The notes under the pieces are model-generated. The model did no database searches, was not told the origin of the DNA, and worked only from the letters and a program-made list of their open reading frames with translations. From Burkholderia sp. D-99 (GTDB taxonomy: Bacteria > Pseudomonadota > Gammaproteobacteria > Burkholderiales > Burkholderiaceae): a DNA stretch of 64,000 bases. Location: NCBI RefSeq assembly GCF_011605345.1, contig NZ_JAAOXM010000005.1, positions 459,709 to 523,708 on the forward strand, read 5' to 3'. This document shows positions 45,517 to 54,277 of this stretch, in pieces. A program made the translations under genes and the position numbers. Position 1 is the stretch's first letter, and each line of letters starts with the position of its first letter.

Positions 45517-46692
45517 TCAAGGCGCGCCGGCGTTCGTGATTCCCGCTGCATCGAGTTGCCTGAGCTTCGCATACAGCGTGGTGCGCGAGATGCCCAGTTG
45601 CCGCGCAGCGGCCGACACATTGCCGTCGTGCTCGTCGACCGCACGGCGGATCGCGTCGAGCGACTGCTCGTGCAGGCTTGCCTGCGGGCTGGCGGCCGGT
45701 GCCGTGCTGCACACGTCGGCGGCGTCTTCCAGCGCATCGGATTGCCGCCGCATCGTCGCCCGATCGAGCGGCGCGCGCACGGCCCGCACCCAGACGTGAC
45801 TGCCGTCGTCGCGCGCGATCCGCTGCGGTGTACGCGCCGGTATCAGCAAACGACGCTGCTGCGCCGGCGTCGCGCCGGGAAAGAGTTGTCGGAGATCGTG
45901 TGGTTCGATCGGCCCGGCTGGCGCGAGTTCGAGCATCTGCCGCGCGAGCCGGCTCGCCGCGCGCACGCGGCCCGCCTCGTCGAGTGCGACGACGCCCGCG
46001 AGCGGCGTGCCGAGCCAGCGCGGATCGTACTGCACCTGCAGCAGATGGCAGTCGCGCAGCATCGCATACAGCCGCTGCTCGGCGGACAGCGCCGCATGCC
46101 GGAACCGCTCGCGCAACTGCACGACATTGCGCCGGCCGATGCCGGTGATGTCCAGCGCGCCGATCACTTCCCCGTCGAAACCGACCAGCGGCACCGCGAG
46201 ACAGAACACGCGCGACAATTCGTCGAGATAGTGCTGGGCGCCCGCGACGACTGCCTCGGTGCCGTCGTGGATCACGCAGCTCGGTGCGGTCGTGCCGATG
46301 TTCGGCTCGACGATCCGGCGCCCGGCGACGATCGGCGTCAGCAGCGTGTCGTCGCAATGCGGGCTGCGTCGCGCGTGGACGATCGTGCCGCGCGGATTGA
46401 CGCAGAAGATCGTCCACTCGCTGCCGCCGAACGCGGCCCACAGCTGCTCGATCTCCTGCGCGACGCAGCGGGTCAGCCGCCGGTCCGCGCGCGACGCGTC
46501 GAGTTCGCGCTGCATTTCGTAGCGGGCGGTTTGCCACGGCCGGAGCCCGGCGTCGCGCGAACGCAGCCACGAGCGTGCGACGCCGGCCGGCAACGCCGTT
46601 TCCGGCAGCGGCTCGCCCGCCGCGAAGCGGGCGCGGAGCCGGACCAGGTCGAGGTCGACCGGCCGCGAGGGGGATTCGGGTGCCGTGTTCAC
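45517..46692 (-). CDS. AcoR-like regulator with GAF and Fis domains but no AAA+ domain
   Basis: The 391-residue protein has an N-terminal segment with RSWLRSRDAGLRPWQTARYE, a GAF-like sensor (about residues 60-195, including NPRGTIVHARRSPH, EPNIGTTAPSCVIHDGTEAVV and GEVIGALDITGIG), a partial PAS-like middle region, and a C-terminal Fis-type helix-turn-helix (NVSAAARQLGISRTTLYAKLRQL). The sigma-54 AAA+ domain of AcoR-type activators is absent, as in other truncated members. GTG 46692 is chosen because GGAG sits six bases before it; ATG 46704 has none. It is downstream of the alcohol-dehydrogenase gene and may regulate it. Confidence 0.85.
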   Translation of the reverse strand: MNTAPESPSRPVDLDLVRLRARFAAGEPLPETALPAGVARSWLRSRDAGLRPWQTARYEMQRELDASRADRRLTRCVAQEIEQLWAAFGGSEWTIFCVNPRGTIVHARRSPHCDDTLLTPIVAGRRIVEPNIGTTAPSCVIHDGTEAVVAGAQHYLDELSRVFCLAVPLVGFDGEVIGALDITGIGRRNVVQLRERFRHAALSAEQRLYAMLRDCHLLQVQYDPRWLGTPLAGVVALDEAGRVRAASRLARQMLELAPAGPIEPHDLRQLFPGATPAQQRRLLIPARTPQRIARDDGSHVWVRAVRAPLDRATMRRQSDALEDAADVCSTAPAASPQASLHEQSLDAIRRAVDEHDGNVSAAARQLGISRTTLYAKLRQLDAAGITNAGAP

Positions 46693-46797
46693 GCTGCGCT
46701 CCATTGAGGGTCGAAGGTCCGGGCCGGGCGTACCGGCGCGGTGTGTCGCGCGAATGCGTAATATAGCCCGGTGCCCGAAGCGGGGTATTTTCCCGAA

Positions 46798-46830
46798 GGG
46801 GCGCCGCCGCGTGTCGCCGGGCGGCGCCCC
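46798..46830. terminator. hairpin after the aryl-alcohol dehydrogenase gene
   Basis: A perfect 11-bp GC stem (46798-46808 with 46820-46830) lies 6 bp after the minus-strand stop. There is no T-run; it is a likely 3'-end hairpin separating the gene from the regulator downstream. Confidence 0.45.
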
Positions 46831-46835
46831 CGCGC

Positions 46836-47963
46836 TCAATGCGGCAAACGCAGGATCGGCTTGAGCGTGATGCCGCTGCTGCTGTCCTCCGCGGCCTGGT
46901 TGATCTGTTCGAGCGGATAGAACTTCACCAGCCGGTCGAACGGAAACCGCCCTTGCAGATGCAACTGGACGAGCTGAGGAATGAACGTCTGCGGCACGCT
47001 GTCGCCTTCGACGATGCCGCGGATCGTGCGGCCGCCGAGCAGCAGGTTGTTGACGTCGAATTCCGCCTTCGTCCCGAGCTTCGGCGCGCCGACCACGCCC
47101 ATCGTGCCGCGCGAGCCGAGCGCTTCGATCCCTTGCGACAGCACGGCGGGCAGTCCGGTCGATTCGAGTGCGAAGTCGACGCCGCCGCCGGTGATCGCGC
47201 GGATCGCGTCGACGACATCGACTTCCTTGCTGTTGATCGTGTGCGTCGCGCCGAGCTCCAGCGCCAGCGCGAGCCGCGACGGCACGATGTCGACAGCGAT
47301 GATGGTCGTCGCGCCGGCGACGCGCGCGGCCATCACGGCGCTCATGCCGACTGCGCCCGCGCCGAAACTCGCGAAGCTGCTGCCCGGGCGCACTGCGAGC
47401 GAATGGATCACCGCGCCGGCGCCGGTCTGGATCCCGCAGCCGAGCGGCCCGAGCAGTTCGAGCGGCGCTTCCGGCGGCACCTTGATCGCGTTGTTCTCGC
47501 GCGCGAGTGCATAGCTGGCGAACGACGACTGCGCGAAGAAATGATCGTGCAGCGGCTGCCCGTGTTCGTCGCGGATCGCGGTCTGTCCGTCGGCGTCGGC
47601 GCCGCCGAAATTCAGCCCGAAGAAGTGCCGGCAATACGCGCCGTGACCGCCGACACAGGACGGGCAGTGGCCGCACGCACCGTAGGTGAGCACCACGTGA
47701 TCGCCCGCGGCGAGCGTCGTCACGTTCGGGCCGACCGCCTCGACCACACCGGCGCCCTCGTGACCGAGCACGGCCGGCAGCGGCACCGGGTAGTACTGGT
47801 CGCGCACGATCAGGTCGGTGTGGCACAGGCCCGTCGCGACGACGCGCACCCGCACCTCGTCGCCGCGCGGCGCGCGCAGGCGGGCGGATTCGATCGAGAA
47901 GGGCGCGCCGGCCGCACGCGCGACGGCCGCGGTGACGACGCGTGTATCGTTTTCGGTGTACAT
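46836..47963 (-). CDS. zinc-dependent aryl-alcohol (benzyl alcohol) dehydrogenase, XylB-like
   Basis: The 375-residue MDR protein has the catalytic-zinc motif GLCHTDL, GHEGAGVV, a four-cysteine structural-zinc loop (CGHCPSC...YC), and the coenzyme motif GAGAVG. Its RDQYYPVPLPAVLGHEG run is like the XylB/benzyl-alcohol dehydrogenase group. It would oxidise benzyl or related aryl alcohols to aldehydes. GGAG precedes ATG 47963. It follows the aldehyde dehydrogenase by 14 bp in the same transcript, and the pair faces the catBA-ben genes. Confidence 0.87.
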   Translation of the reverse strand: MYTENDTRVVTAAVARAAGAPFSIESARLRAPRGDEVRVRVVATGLCHTDLIVRDQYYPVPLPAVLGHEGAGVVEAVGPNVTTLAAGDHVVLTYGACGHCPSCVGGHGAYCRHFFGLNFGGADADGQTAIRDEHGQPLHDHFFAQSSFASYALARENNAIKVPPEAPLELLGPLGCGIQTGAGAVIHSLAVRPGSSFASFGAGAVGMSAVMAARVAGATTIIAVDIVPSRLALALELGATHTINSKEVDVVDAIRAITGGGVDFALESTGLPAVLSQGIEALGSRGTMGVVGAPKLGTKAEFDVNNLLLGGRTIRGIVEGDSVPQTFIPQLVQLHLQGRFPFDRLVKFYPLEQINQAAEDSSSGITLKPILRLPH

Positions 47964-47977
47964 GTTCGGTCTCCTTG

Positions 47978-49450
47978 TCAAATCGGATACAGCGGCGCTT
48001 CGCCCTTGATCGTCAGCCACTGCCACTGCGTGAACTCCTCCCAGTTTGCCGCGCCGCCGATGCTCGAGCCGTTGCCCGATGCACCGACGCCGCCGAACGG
48101 GTTGATCACTTCGTCGTTGACCGTCTGGTCGTTGATGTGCAGCAGCCCGGTGTTCAGGCGCTCGCCGATCCGGAGCGCCCGGCCGACGTCGGCGGACAGG
48201 ATCGCCATCGACAGACCGTATTCGGTGCGGTTCGCGAGCGCGATGGCGTCCTCGTCCGTATCGAACGGCACGACGACCGCGACCGGCCCGAAAATCTCCT
48301 CCTCGAACGCCGGATTGCCCGGCCCGACGCCGCTCAGCACGGTCGGCTCGAAGAACAGGTCGCGATGGCCGCCGCCCGTCTCGACGCGCGCGCCCGCGCG
48401 ACGGGCCGCGTCCACCAGGCTCGCCGCATGGTCGAGCTGTGCGGCATTGATCAGCGGCCCGAGGCCGACGTCCGCGCTCGCGGGATCGCCGACGCGCAGG
48501 CTTCTGGCTTTCTCGACGAGCTTCGCGACGAAGCGGTCGTGAATGCCGCGCTGCACGAGCACGCGGCCGGTTGCCATGCAGATCTGGCCTTGATGCAGAT
48601 ACGCGCCCCACGCGGTATTGGCGACGGCGCGCTCGAGGTCGGCGTCGTCGAGCACGATCAGCGAGTTCTTGCCGCCGAGCTCGAGCGACACCTTCTTCAG
48701 GTGGCGGCCGGCGGCTTCGCCGACCTTGCGCCCCGCCGCGGTGGAACCGGTGAACTGGATCATCGCGATGTTCGGATCGGCAACCAGCGCGGCGCCGGCC
48801 GCGCCGTCGCCGGGCAGGACGTGCAGCACGCCTTCCGGCAGGCCGGCGAGCTCGAACACGCGGGCGATCGCGACGCCGCCGCACACGGCGGTACGCGGAT
48901 CGGGCTTCAGCACGACCGCGTTGCCCAGTGCGAGCGCCGGCGCGACCGCGCGCATCGCGAGGTACAGCGGGAAGTTGAACGGCGAGATCACGCCAACGAC
49001 GCCGCGCGGGCGCCGCCGCGCAAGCGACAGCCGGCCGGCCGCCGACGGCAGCACTTCGCCGGCCGCGCGCGACGGCAACCCCGCCGCCTCGTGCAGCGCC
49101 TTGATCGTGACGGACGTTTCGAACGACGCTTTCGCGCGCGTCGATCCGCTTTCGCGCACGAGCCAGTCGACGATCGAATCGAAGTGCGTTTCCGCGACGG
49201 CCGCCGCGCGGCGCAGGACGGCCGCGCGCTCGTCGTACGGCAGGCCGAACCACGCCGGCTGCGCGCGATGCGCGGCGGCTGCCGCGTCGGCCACCGCCGC
49301 GCCGTCCGCGAGGCCGAGGCGGCCGAGCGTGTTGCCGGTCGCGGGTTCGATCACGTCGGCCGCGTGCGGGCTGGCGTGCCAGCGTCCGTTGAAAGTCTTG
49401 CCGTGCCAGACGTCGGCGTCGAACAGTGCCGTGTTGCTGCTGCTATCCAT
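47978..49450 (-). CDS. aryl-aldehyde (benzaldehyde-type) dehydrogenase, XylC-like
   Basis: The 490-residue aldehyde dehydrogenase has SPFNFPLYLAMRAVAPALA, the NAD motif FTGSTAAGRKVGE, the catalytic Glu segment LELGGKNSLIVL, the catalytic Cys in GQICMA, and EEIFGPVAVVVPF. It fits the benzaldehyde/salicylaldehyde dehydrogenase type. The start ATG 49450 has AGGAGC upstream. It is the first gene of the two-gene operon with the alcohol dehydrogenase; together they convert aryl alcohol to aryl carboxylate, feeding BenABCD. Confidence 0.87.
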   Translation of the reverse strand: MDSSSNTALFDADVWHGKTFNGRWHASPHAADVIEPATGNTLGRLGLADGAAVADAAAAAHRAQPAWFGLPYDERAAVLRRAAAVAETHFDSIVDWLVRESGSTRAKASFETSVTIKALHEAAGLPSRAAGEVLPSAAGRLSLARRRPRGVVGVISPFNFPLYLAMRAVAPALALGNAVVLKPDPRTAVCGGVAIARVFELAGLPEGVLHVLPGDGAAGAALVADPNIAMIQFTGSTAAGRKVGEAAGRHLKKVSLELGGKNSLIVLDDADLERAVANTAWGAYLHQGQICMATGRVLVQRGIHDRFVAKLVEKARSLRVGDPASADVGLGPLINAAQLDHAASLVDAARRAGARVETGGGHRDLFFEPTVLSGVGPGNPAFEEEIFGPVAVVVPFDTDEDAIALANRTEYGLSMAILSADVGRALRIGERLNTGLLHINDQTVNDEVINPFGGVGASGNGSSIGGAANWEEFTQWQWLTIKGEAPLYPI

Positions 49451-50109
49451 GTACGCTCCTGAGGAAATTCCGACCCGCCGGATCGGGCCTTGCATCGTCC
49501 CGACCGGCATGCGCGCGAGGGTAGGCGGCCGCGAGGAAGCGGAGCTATCCGGGTTTGTTCCCACCCGCCGCGCCCGCGCCGGTCGGTGGGGGCACGCGTC
49601 GACGTGTGCGGAAACTGAACACGCCGATACCGCCGGGCGAACGGCGTGTCGTTTCCGCCCTCACGGCGACAGAGACGCCAGGGACGCGCGCCGGCGAGCG
49701 AAACAGCGGGTGTCGCCGCACGAACGGGCGGGGCGTCGATATCCGCGTACCGACTTCCTTCCGATCCTTCACCGAAGTTGAAGTTGAAGTTGAAGTCGAA
49801 GTCGCAATCCGGAAGGCCAGCCACGCCGTCGTTCCATCAGGAAAACCCTGATCCCCTCCCGGCGGGCCGCGGATTTCGGCCGGATTCCCCTGCTCGGGGA
49901 GCCGCCGCGACACGCCCCCGCGCCAGCAGCGGCCCGAGCGCCCGCGCCCCCGTGCCATCAAGCCTTCTGGCTCGTATGCCTAGCCAAATCAGGTATGGCG
50001 CATCGCAATATTTCGCATATCCAGCCTTATTTCAATACCTGCAAGGTATCGAAAATCGCGCCCAAAAGTATTGGACGGTGCATTTGAGCGGCGCGTATAA
50101 ATCCGTCCC
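49451..50109. other. divergent regulatory region, aldehyde dehydrogenase / catB
   Basis: This 659-bp region has no supported gene. It contains a short GTTGAA-type repeat near 49780-49803. The last 150 bp (49960-50109) is AT-richer and carries the ATAC-N7-GTAT box at 50035-50049. No CatR/BenM-type LysR gene is in this position, unlike many cat clusters. Confidence 0.6.
50035..50049. promoter_or_regulatory. ATAC-N7-GTAT operator upstream of catB
   Basis: ATACCTGCAAGGTAT is a perfect match to the ATAC-N7-GTAT box recognised by CatM/BenM-type LysR activators of benzoate and catechol genes. Its 5' edge is 75 bp before ATG 50110, typical for activation. The regulator gene must lie outside this window. 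Confidence 0.65.
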
Positions 50110-51273
50110 ATGAACTCCCCACACGCAGCGTGCCCCATGTCCTCCGTCACCATCGAACGCATCGAAACCCGCCTCGTCGATCTGCCGACGATCCGTCCGC
50201 ACAAGCTGTCGGTGGCCACGATGCACGGCCAGACGCTGATGCTCGTGAAGGTGTTCTGCAGCGACGGCGTGACGGGCCTCGGCGAAGGCACGACGATCGC
50301 CGGCATGGCGTATGGCCCGGAAAGCCCGGAAGCGATGAAGCTGGCGATCGACACGTATCTCGCGCCGGCGATCGTCGGCCGCGATGCGACGCGCATCCAG
50401 ACGCTGATGGCGTTCCTCGGCAAGCTCGCGAAGGTCAACCACTTCGCGAAGAGTGCGCTCGAAACCGCGCTGCTCGACGCGCACGGCAAGCGGCTCGGCG
50501 TGCCGGTGAGCGAGCTGCTCGGCGGCCGCCGGCGCGATCGCCTGCCGGTCGCGTGGACGCTCGCGTCGGGCGATACGTCCACCGACATCGCCGAAGCCGA
50601 GCGGATGCTCGACCTGCGCCGCCACAACGTATTCAAGCTGAAGATCGGCGCGAAGTCGCCGGAGATGGATATCCGGCACGTGGCCGAGATCAAGAAGGCG
50701 GTCGGCGATCGCGCGTCGGTGCGCGTCGACGTGAACATGGCGTGGAGCGAAACGCAGGCCGCGCGCGCGATTCCGGCGCTGGCCGATGCCGGTTGCGAAC
50801 TGGTCGAGCAGCCGGTGGCCTCGGCCGCGGCGCTGGCGCGCCTGATGCGCCGCTTCCCGGTCGCGCTGATGGCCGATGAAATCCTGCAAGGCCCCGACAG
50901 CGCATTCGACATCGCGAAGCATCACGGCGCGGACGTGTTCGCGATCAAGATCGAACAGAGCGGCGGCCTGTTCGCCGCGCAGCGCGTGGCCGCGATCGCG
51001 GATGCGGCCGGCATCGAACTGTACGGCGGCACGATGCTCGAAGGCGCGTTCAGCACGGTCGCCTCCGCGCACCTGTTCGCGAGTTTCGCGAACCTGCAGT
51101 GGGGCACCGAACTGTTCGGGCCGCTGCTGATCACCGAAGAGATCCTGACGCAGCCGCTGGATTACAGCGACTTCGAACTGACCGTGCCGGACGGCCCGGG
51201 CCTCGGCATCGAACTCGACGAGGACAAGGTCAGGCGTTTCACCCGCGACGGGCTGACGAAAGTCGCGCGATAG
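50110..51273 (+). CDS. catB: muconate cycloisomerase
   Basis: The 387-residue enolase-superfamily protein has the catalytic KxK (KLKIGAK), metal ligands DVNMAW, EQPV and ADE, and the second-half Lys in AIKIEQSGG. It converts cis,cis-muconate to muconolactone after CatA in the beta-ketoadipate pathway. ATG 50110 gives a start upstream of the conserved SSVTIERIETR; an internal ATG 50137 is also possible. It leads a same-strand run with catA and benABCD and probably depends on the ATAC-N7-GTAT box. Confidence 0.95.
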   Translation: MNSPHAACPMSSVTIERIETRLVDLPTIRPHKLSVATMHGQTLMLVKVFCSDGVTGLGEGTTIAGMAYGPESPEAMKLAIDTYLAPAIVGRDATRIQTLMAFLGKLAKVNHFAKSALETALLDAHGKRLGVPVSELLGGRRRDRLPVAWTLASGDTSTDIAEAERMLDLRRHNVFKLKIGAKSPEMDIRHVAEIKKAVGDRASVRVDVNMAWSETQAARAIPALADAGCELVEQPVASAAALARLMRRFPVALMADEILQGPDSAFDIAKHHGADVFAIKIEQSGGLFAAQRVAAIADAAGIELYGGTMLEGAFSTVASAHLFASFANLQWGTELFGPLLITEEILTQPLDYSDFELTVPDGPGLGIELDEDKVRRFTRDGLTKVAR

Positions 51274-51330
51274 ATAACCCGAGCCAGGCAAAGGCCGTCA
51301 TTCCCCCCAAATACACGTGGAGACACCATC

Positions 51331-52275
51331 ATGAGCGTCAAAGTTTTCGAAACCCGGGAAGTGCAGGACCTGCTGAAGGCCGCGTCGAACGCGGGCGCGG
51401 ACAGCACGAAGGGCGGCAACGCGCGGACGCAGCAGGTCGTGCTGCGCCTGCTCGGCGACCTGTTCAAGGCGATCGACGATCTCGACATCACGCCCGACGA
51501 AGTGTGGGCCGGCGTCAACTACCTGAACAAGCTTGGTCAGGATGGCGAAGCAGCGCTGCTCGCGGCCGGCCTCGGCCTTGAGAAGTATCTCGACATCCGG
51601 ATGGACGCCGCGGACAAGGCGGTCGGCCTCGACGGCGGCACGCCGCGCACGATCGAAGGGCCGCTGTATGTGGCCGGCGCGCCGGTGCGCGACGGCGTCG
51701 CGAAGATCGACCTCGACGCGGACGAAGGCGCGGGTCCGCTCGTGATCCACGGCACGGTCACGGACCTCGACGGCAAGCCGGTCGCGGGTGCCCTGGTCGA
51801 ATGCTGGCACGCGAACTCGAAGGGCTTCTATTCGCACTTCGACCCGACCGGCGCGCAGACCGACTTCAACCTGCGCGGCGCGGTGAAGACGGGCGCCGAC
51901 GGCAAGTACGAATTCCGCACGCTGATGCCGGTCGGCTATGGCTGCCCGCCGCAGGGCGCGACGCAGCAACTGCTGAACGGCCTCGGCCGCCACGGCAACC
52001 GCCCGGCGCACGTGCACTTCTTCGTCGACAGCCACGATCACCGCAAGCTGACGACGCAGTTCAACATCGACGGCGATCCGCTGATCTGGGATGACTTCGC
52101 GTATGCGACGCGCGAGGAGCTGATCCCGCCCGTGGTCGGGAAGACCGGCGGCGCGGCGCTCGGCATGAAGGCCGATGCGTACCAGGACATCGAGTTCAAC
52201 TTCGTGCTGACGCCGCTGGTGCAGGGCAAGGACAACCAGATCGTCCACCGCCCGCGCGCAGCCGCGACGGCGTAA
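51331..52275 (+). CDS. catA: catechol 1,2-dioxygenase
   Basis: The 314-residue intradiol dioxygenase has an N-terminal helical dimerisation domain and a catalytic beta domain. The non-heme Fe(III) ligands are recognisable as Tyr in GFYSHFDPTG, Tyr in LMPVGYGCPP, and two His in RPAHVHFFVD. It cleaves catechol to cis,cis-muconate, CatB's substrate. It starts 57 bp after catB and is followed by benA, so the order catB-catA-benABCD gives both the benzoate-forming and ring-cleavage steps in one run. Confidence 0.96.
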   Translation: MSVKVFETREVQDLLKAASNAGADSTKGGNARTQQVVLRLLGDLFKAIDDLDITPDEVWAGVNYLNKLGQDGEAALLAAGLGLEKYLDIRMDAADKAVGLDGGTPRTIEGPLYVAGAPVRDGVAKIDLDADEGAGPLVIHGTVTDLDGKPVAGALVECWHANSKGFYSHFDPTGAQTDFNLRGAVKTGADGKYEFRTLMPVGYGCPPQGATQQLLNGLGRHGNRPAHVHFFVDSHDHRKLTTQFNIDGDPLIWDDFAYATREELIPPVVGKTGGAALGMKADAYQDIEFNFVLTPLVQGKDNQIVHRPRAAATA

Positions 52276-52388
52276 CCGCCTGACGGCGCGGCGCGCATGC
52301 GCCGCCGCCGGCCGGGTTCCCGCGAGATTCAACCGAAACCGATGCGAGCGTGCTTGCAGGACGCGGCACGCGCATGGGAGGAGCCAAC

Positions 52389-53747
52389 ATGTCCGCCACG
52401 ATCGACCAAGCCAACGACCTGGATCACCTGCTCGCCACTGCCGTGCAGGACGACAAGGAGGCCGGCGTATTCCGCTGCCGCCGCGACATCTTCACGAACG
52501 CCGAGCTGTACGAGCTCGAGATGAAGCACATCTTCGAAAGCAACTGGGTGTACCTGGCGCACGAAAGCCAGGTTCCGGACAACAACGACTACTACACGAC
52601 GTGGATCGGCCGCCAGCCGATCGTGATCACGCGCGACAAGACCGGCGAGCTGCACGCGGTCATCAATGCCTGCGCGCACAAGGGCGCGATGCTGTGCCGC
52701 CGCAAGCACGGCAACAAGGGCAGCTTCACGTGCCCGTTCCACGGCTGGACCTTCTCGAACACCGGCAAGCTGCTGAAGGTGAAGGACGAAAAGACGACCG
52801 AGTATCCGGTGCAGTTCAACACGCACGGCTCGCACGACCTGAAGAAGGTCGCGCGCTTCGCGAACTATCGCGGCTTCCTGTTCGGCAGCCTCAGCGCCGA
52901 CGTGCTGCCGCTCGAGGACTATCTCGGCGAGGCGCGCGTGATCATCGACCAGATCGTCGACCAGGCGCCGAACGGGCTCGAAGTGCTGCGCGGCAACTCC
53001 TCCTACATCTACGAAGGCAACTGGAAGATGCAGATGGAAAACGGCTGCGACGGCTACCACGTGAGCACCGTGCACTGGAACTACGCGGCGACGATGGGCC
53101 GGCGCAAGGAAGACGGCACCAAGGCCGTCGACGCGAACAGCTGGAGCAAGTCGGTCGCGGGCGTGTACGGGTTCGACCACGGCCACATCCTGCTGTGGAC
53201 GCAGACGATGAACCCGGAAGTGCGGCCCGTGTACCAGCATCGCGATGAAATCAAGGCACGCGTCGGCGACGTGCAGGCCGATTTCATCGTGAACCAGACG
53301 CGCAACCTGTGCGTGTACCCGAACGTGTTCCTGATGGACCAGTTCAGCACGCAGATTCGCGTGGTGCGGCCGCTCGGCGTCGACAAGACCGAAGTCACGA
53401 TCTTCTGCTTCGCGCCGAAGGGCGAGAGCGAAACCGACCGTACGGTCCGCATCCGCCAGTACGAGGATTTCTTCAACGTGACGGGCATGGGCACCGCCGA
53501 CGATCTCGAAGAGTTTCGCGCCTGCCAGGCCGGTTATGCGGGCATCACGGCGATGTGGAACGACCTGTCGCGCGGCGCGCCGCTGTGGGTCGACGGGCCG
53601 GACGACAACGCAAGGAAGATGGGGCTGAACCCGCGCATCTCGGGCGAGCGCAGCGAGGACGAAGGGCTGTTCGTGTGCCAGCACGAACACTGGGTGCAGG
53701 TGATGCGCGATGCGCTGAAGAAGGAACGCGGGGAGGTGGCAGCATGA
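52389..53747 (+). CDS. benA: benzoate 1,2-dioxygenase large (alpha) subunit
   Basis: The 452-residue Rieske oxygenase has the [2Fe-2S] ligands C95, H97, C115 and H118 (CAH...CPFH) and mononuclear iron ligands around H224 and H229 (NGCDGYHVSTVHW). ATG 52389 behind GGAGGAG is the proper start. With BenB it forms the dioxygenase that converts benzoate to benzoate cis-diol. It overlaps benB by 4 bp (ATGA), so the subunits are translationally coupled. Confidence 0.96.
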   Translation: MSATIDQANDLDHLLATAVQDDKEAGVFRCRRDIFTNAELYELEMKHIFESNWVYLAHESQVPDNNDYYTTWIGRQPIVITRDKTGELHAVINACAHKGAMLCRRKHGNKGSFTCPFHGWTFSNTGKLLKVKDEKTTEYPVQFNTHGSHDLKKVARFANYRGFLFGSLSADVLPLEDYLGEARVIIDQIVDQAPNGLEVLRGNSSYIYEGNWKMQMENGCDGYHVSTVHWNYAATMGRRKEDGTKAVDANSWSKSVAGVYGFDHGHILLWTQTMNPEVRPVYQHRDEIKARVGDVQADFIVNQTRNLCVYPNVFLMDQFSTQIRVVRPLGVDKTEVTIFCFAPKGESETDRTVRIRQYEDFFNVTGMGTADDLEEFRACQAGYAGITAMWNDLSRGAPLWVDGPDDNARKMGLNPRISGERSEDEGLFVCQHEHWVQVMRDALKKERGEVAA

Positions 53748-54232
53748 GCTTCGATTACCGGACCATTTGCGCGGCGCTGTATCGCGAAGCGCGCCTGCTC
53801 GACGATCGCCAGTGGGACGAGTGGCTGACCTGCTACACGGAGGACGTCACGTACTGGATGCCCGCGTGGGACGACGACGATCGGCCGACCGAGGATCACC
53901 AGAGCCAGATCTCGCTGATGTACTACCCGGATCGCGGCGGCCTCGAGGATCGCGTGTTCCGGATCAAGACCGAGCGCAGCGGCGCATCGACGCCCGAGCC
54001 GCGTACCAGCCACAACGTGACGAACGTCGAGGTGCTGGCCGAGCGCGACAGCGAAGTGGACGTGCGCTACAACTTCCACACGCTGAACCACCGTTACCGC
54101 GTGACCGATCACTTCTTCGGCACGATGTTCGTCACGATGCGCCGCACAGGCGATGCGCTGCTGATTTCGCACAAGAAGATCGTGCTGAAGAACGACTACA
54201 TCCGGCAGGTGCTCGACGTGTATCACGTCTGA
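53744..54232 (+). CDS. benB: benzoate 1,2-dioxygenase small (beta) subunit
   Basis: The 162-residue protein has the ring-hydroxylating dioxygenase beta fold (SnoaL-like cone). It contains REARLLDDRQWDEWLTCYTEDVTYWMPAW, SHNVTNVEVL and NDYIRQVLDVYHV near the C-terminus. It is structural, assembling with BenA. It begins in the ATGA overlap with benA and is followed by benC after 45 bp. Confidence 0.95.
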   Translation: MSFDYRTICAALYREARLLDDRQWDEWLTCYTEDVTYWMPAWDDDDRPTEDHQSQISLMYYPDRGGLEDRVFRIKTERSGASTPEPRTSHNVTNVEVLAERDSEVDVRYNFHTLNHRYRVTDHFFGTMFVTMRRTGDALLISHKKIVLKNDYIRQVLDVYHV

Positions 54233-54277
54233 TGCCCGTTGTTCCGTCATGAAAGAAAAGGAAGTGGAGGCGACGCC

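Noticed and set aside
45517..47826. A single 769-residue minus-strand protein joining the AcoR-like regulator to an upstream frame
   Set aside because: The upstream part is out-of-frame antisense of the alcohol dehydrogenase and non-protein-like; the GTG at 46692 with GGAG is the credible start.
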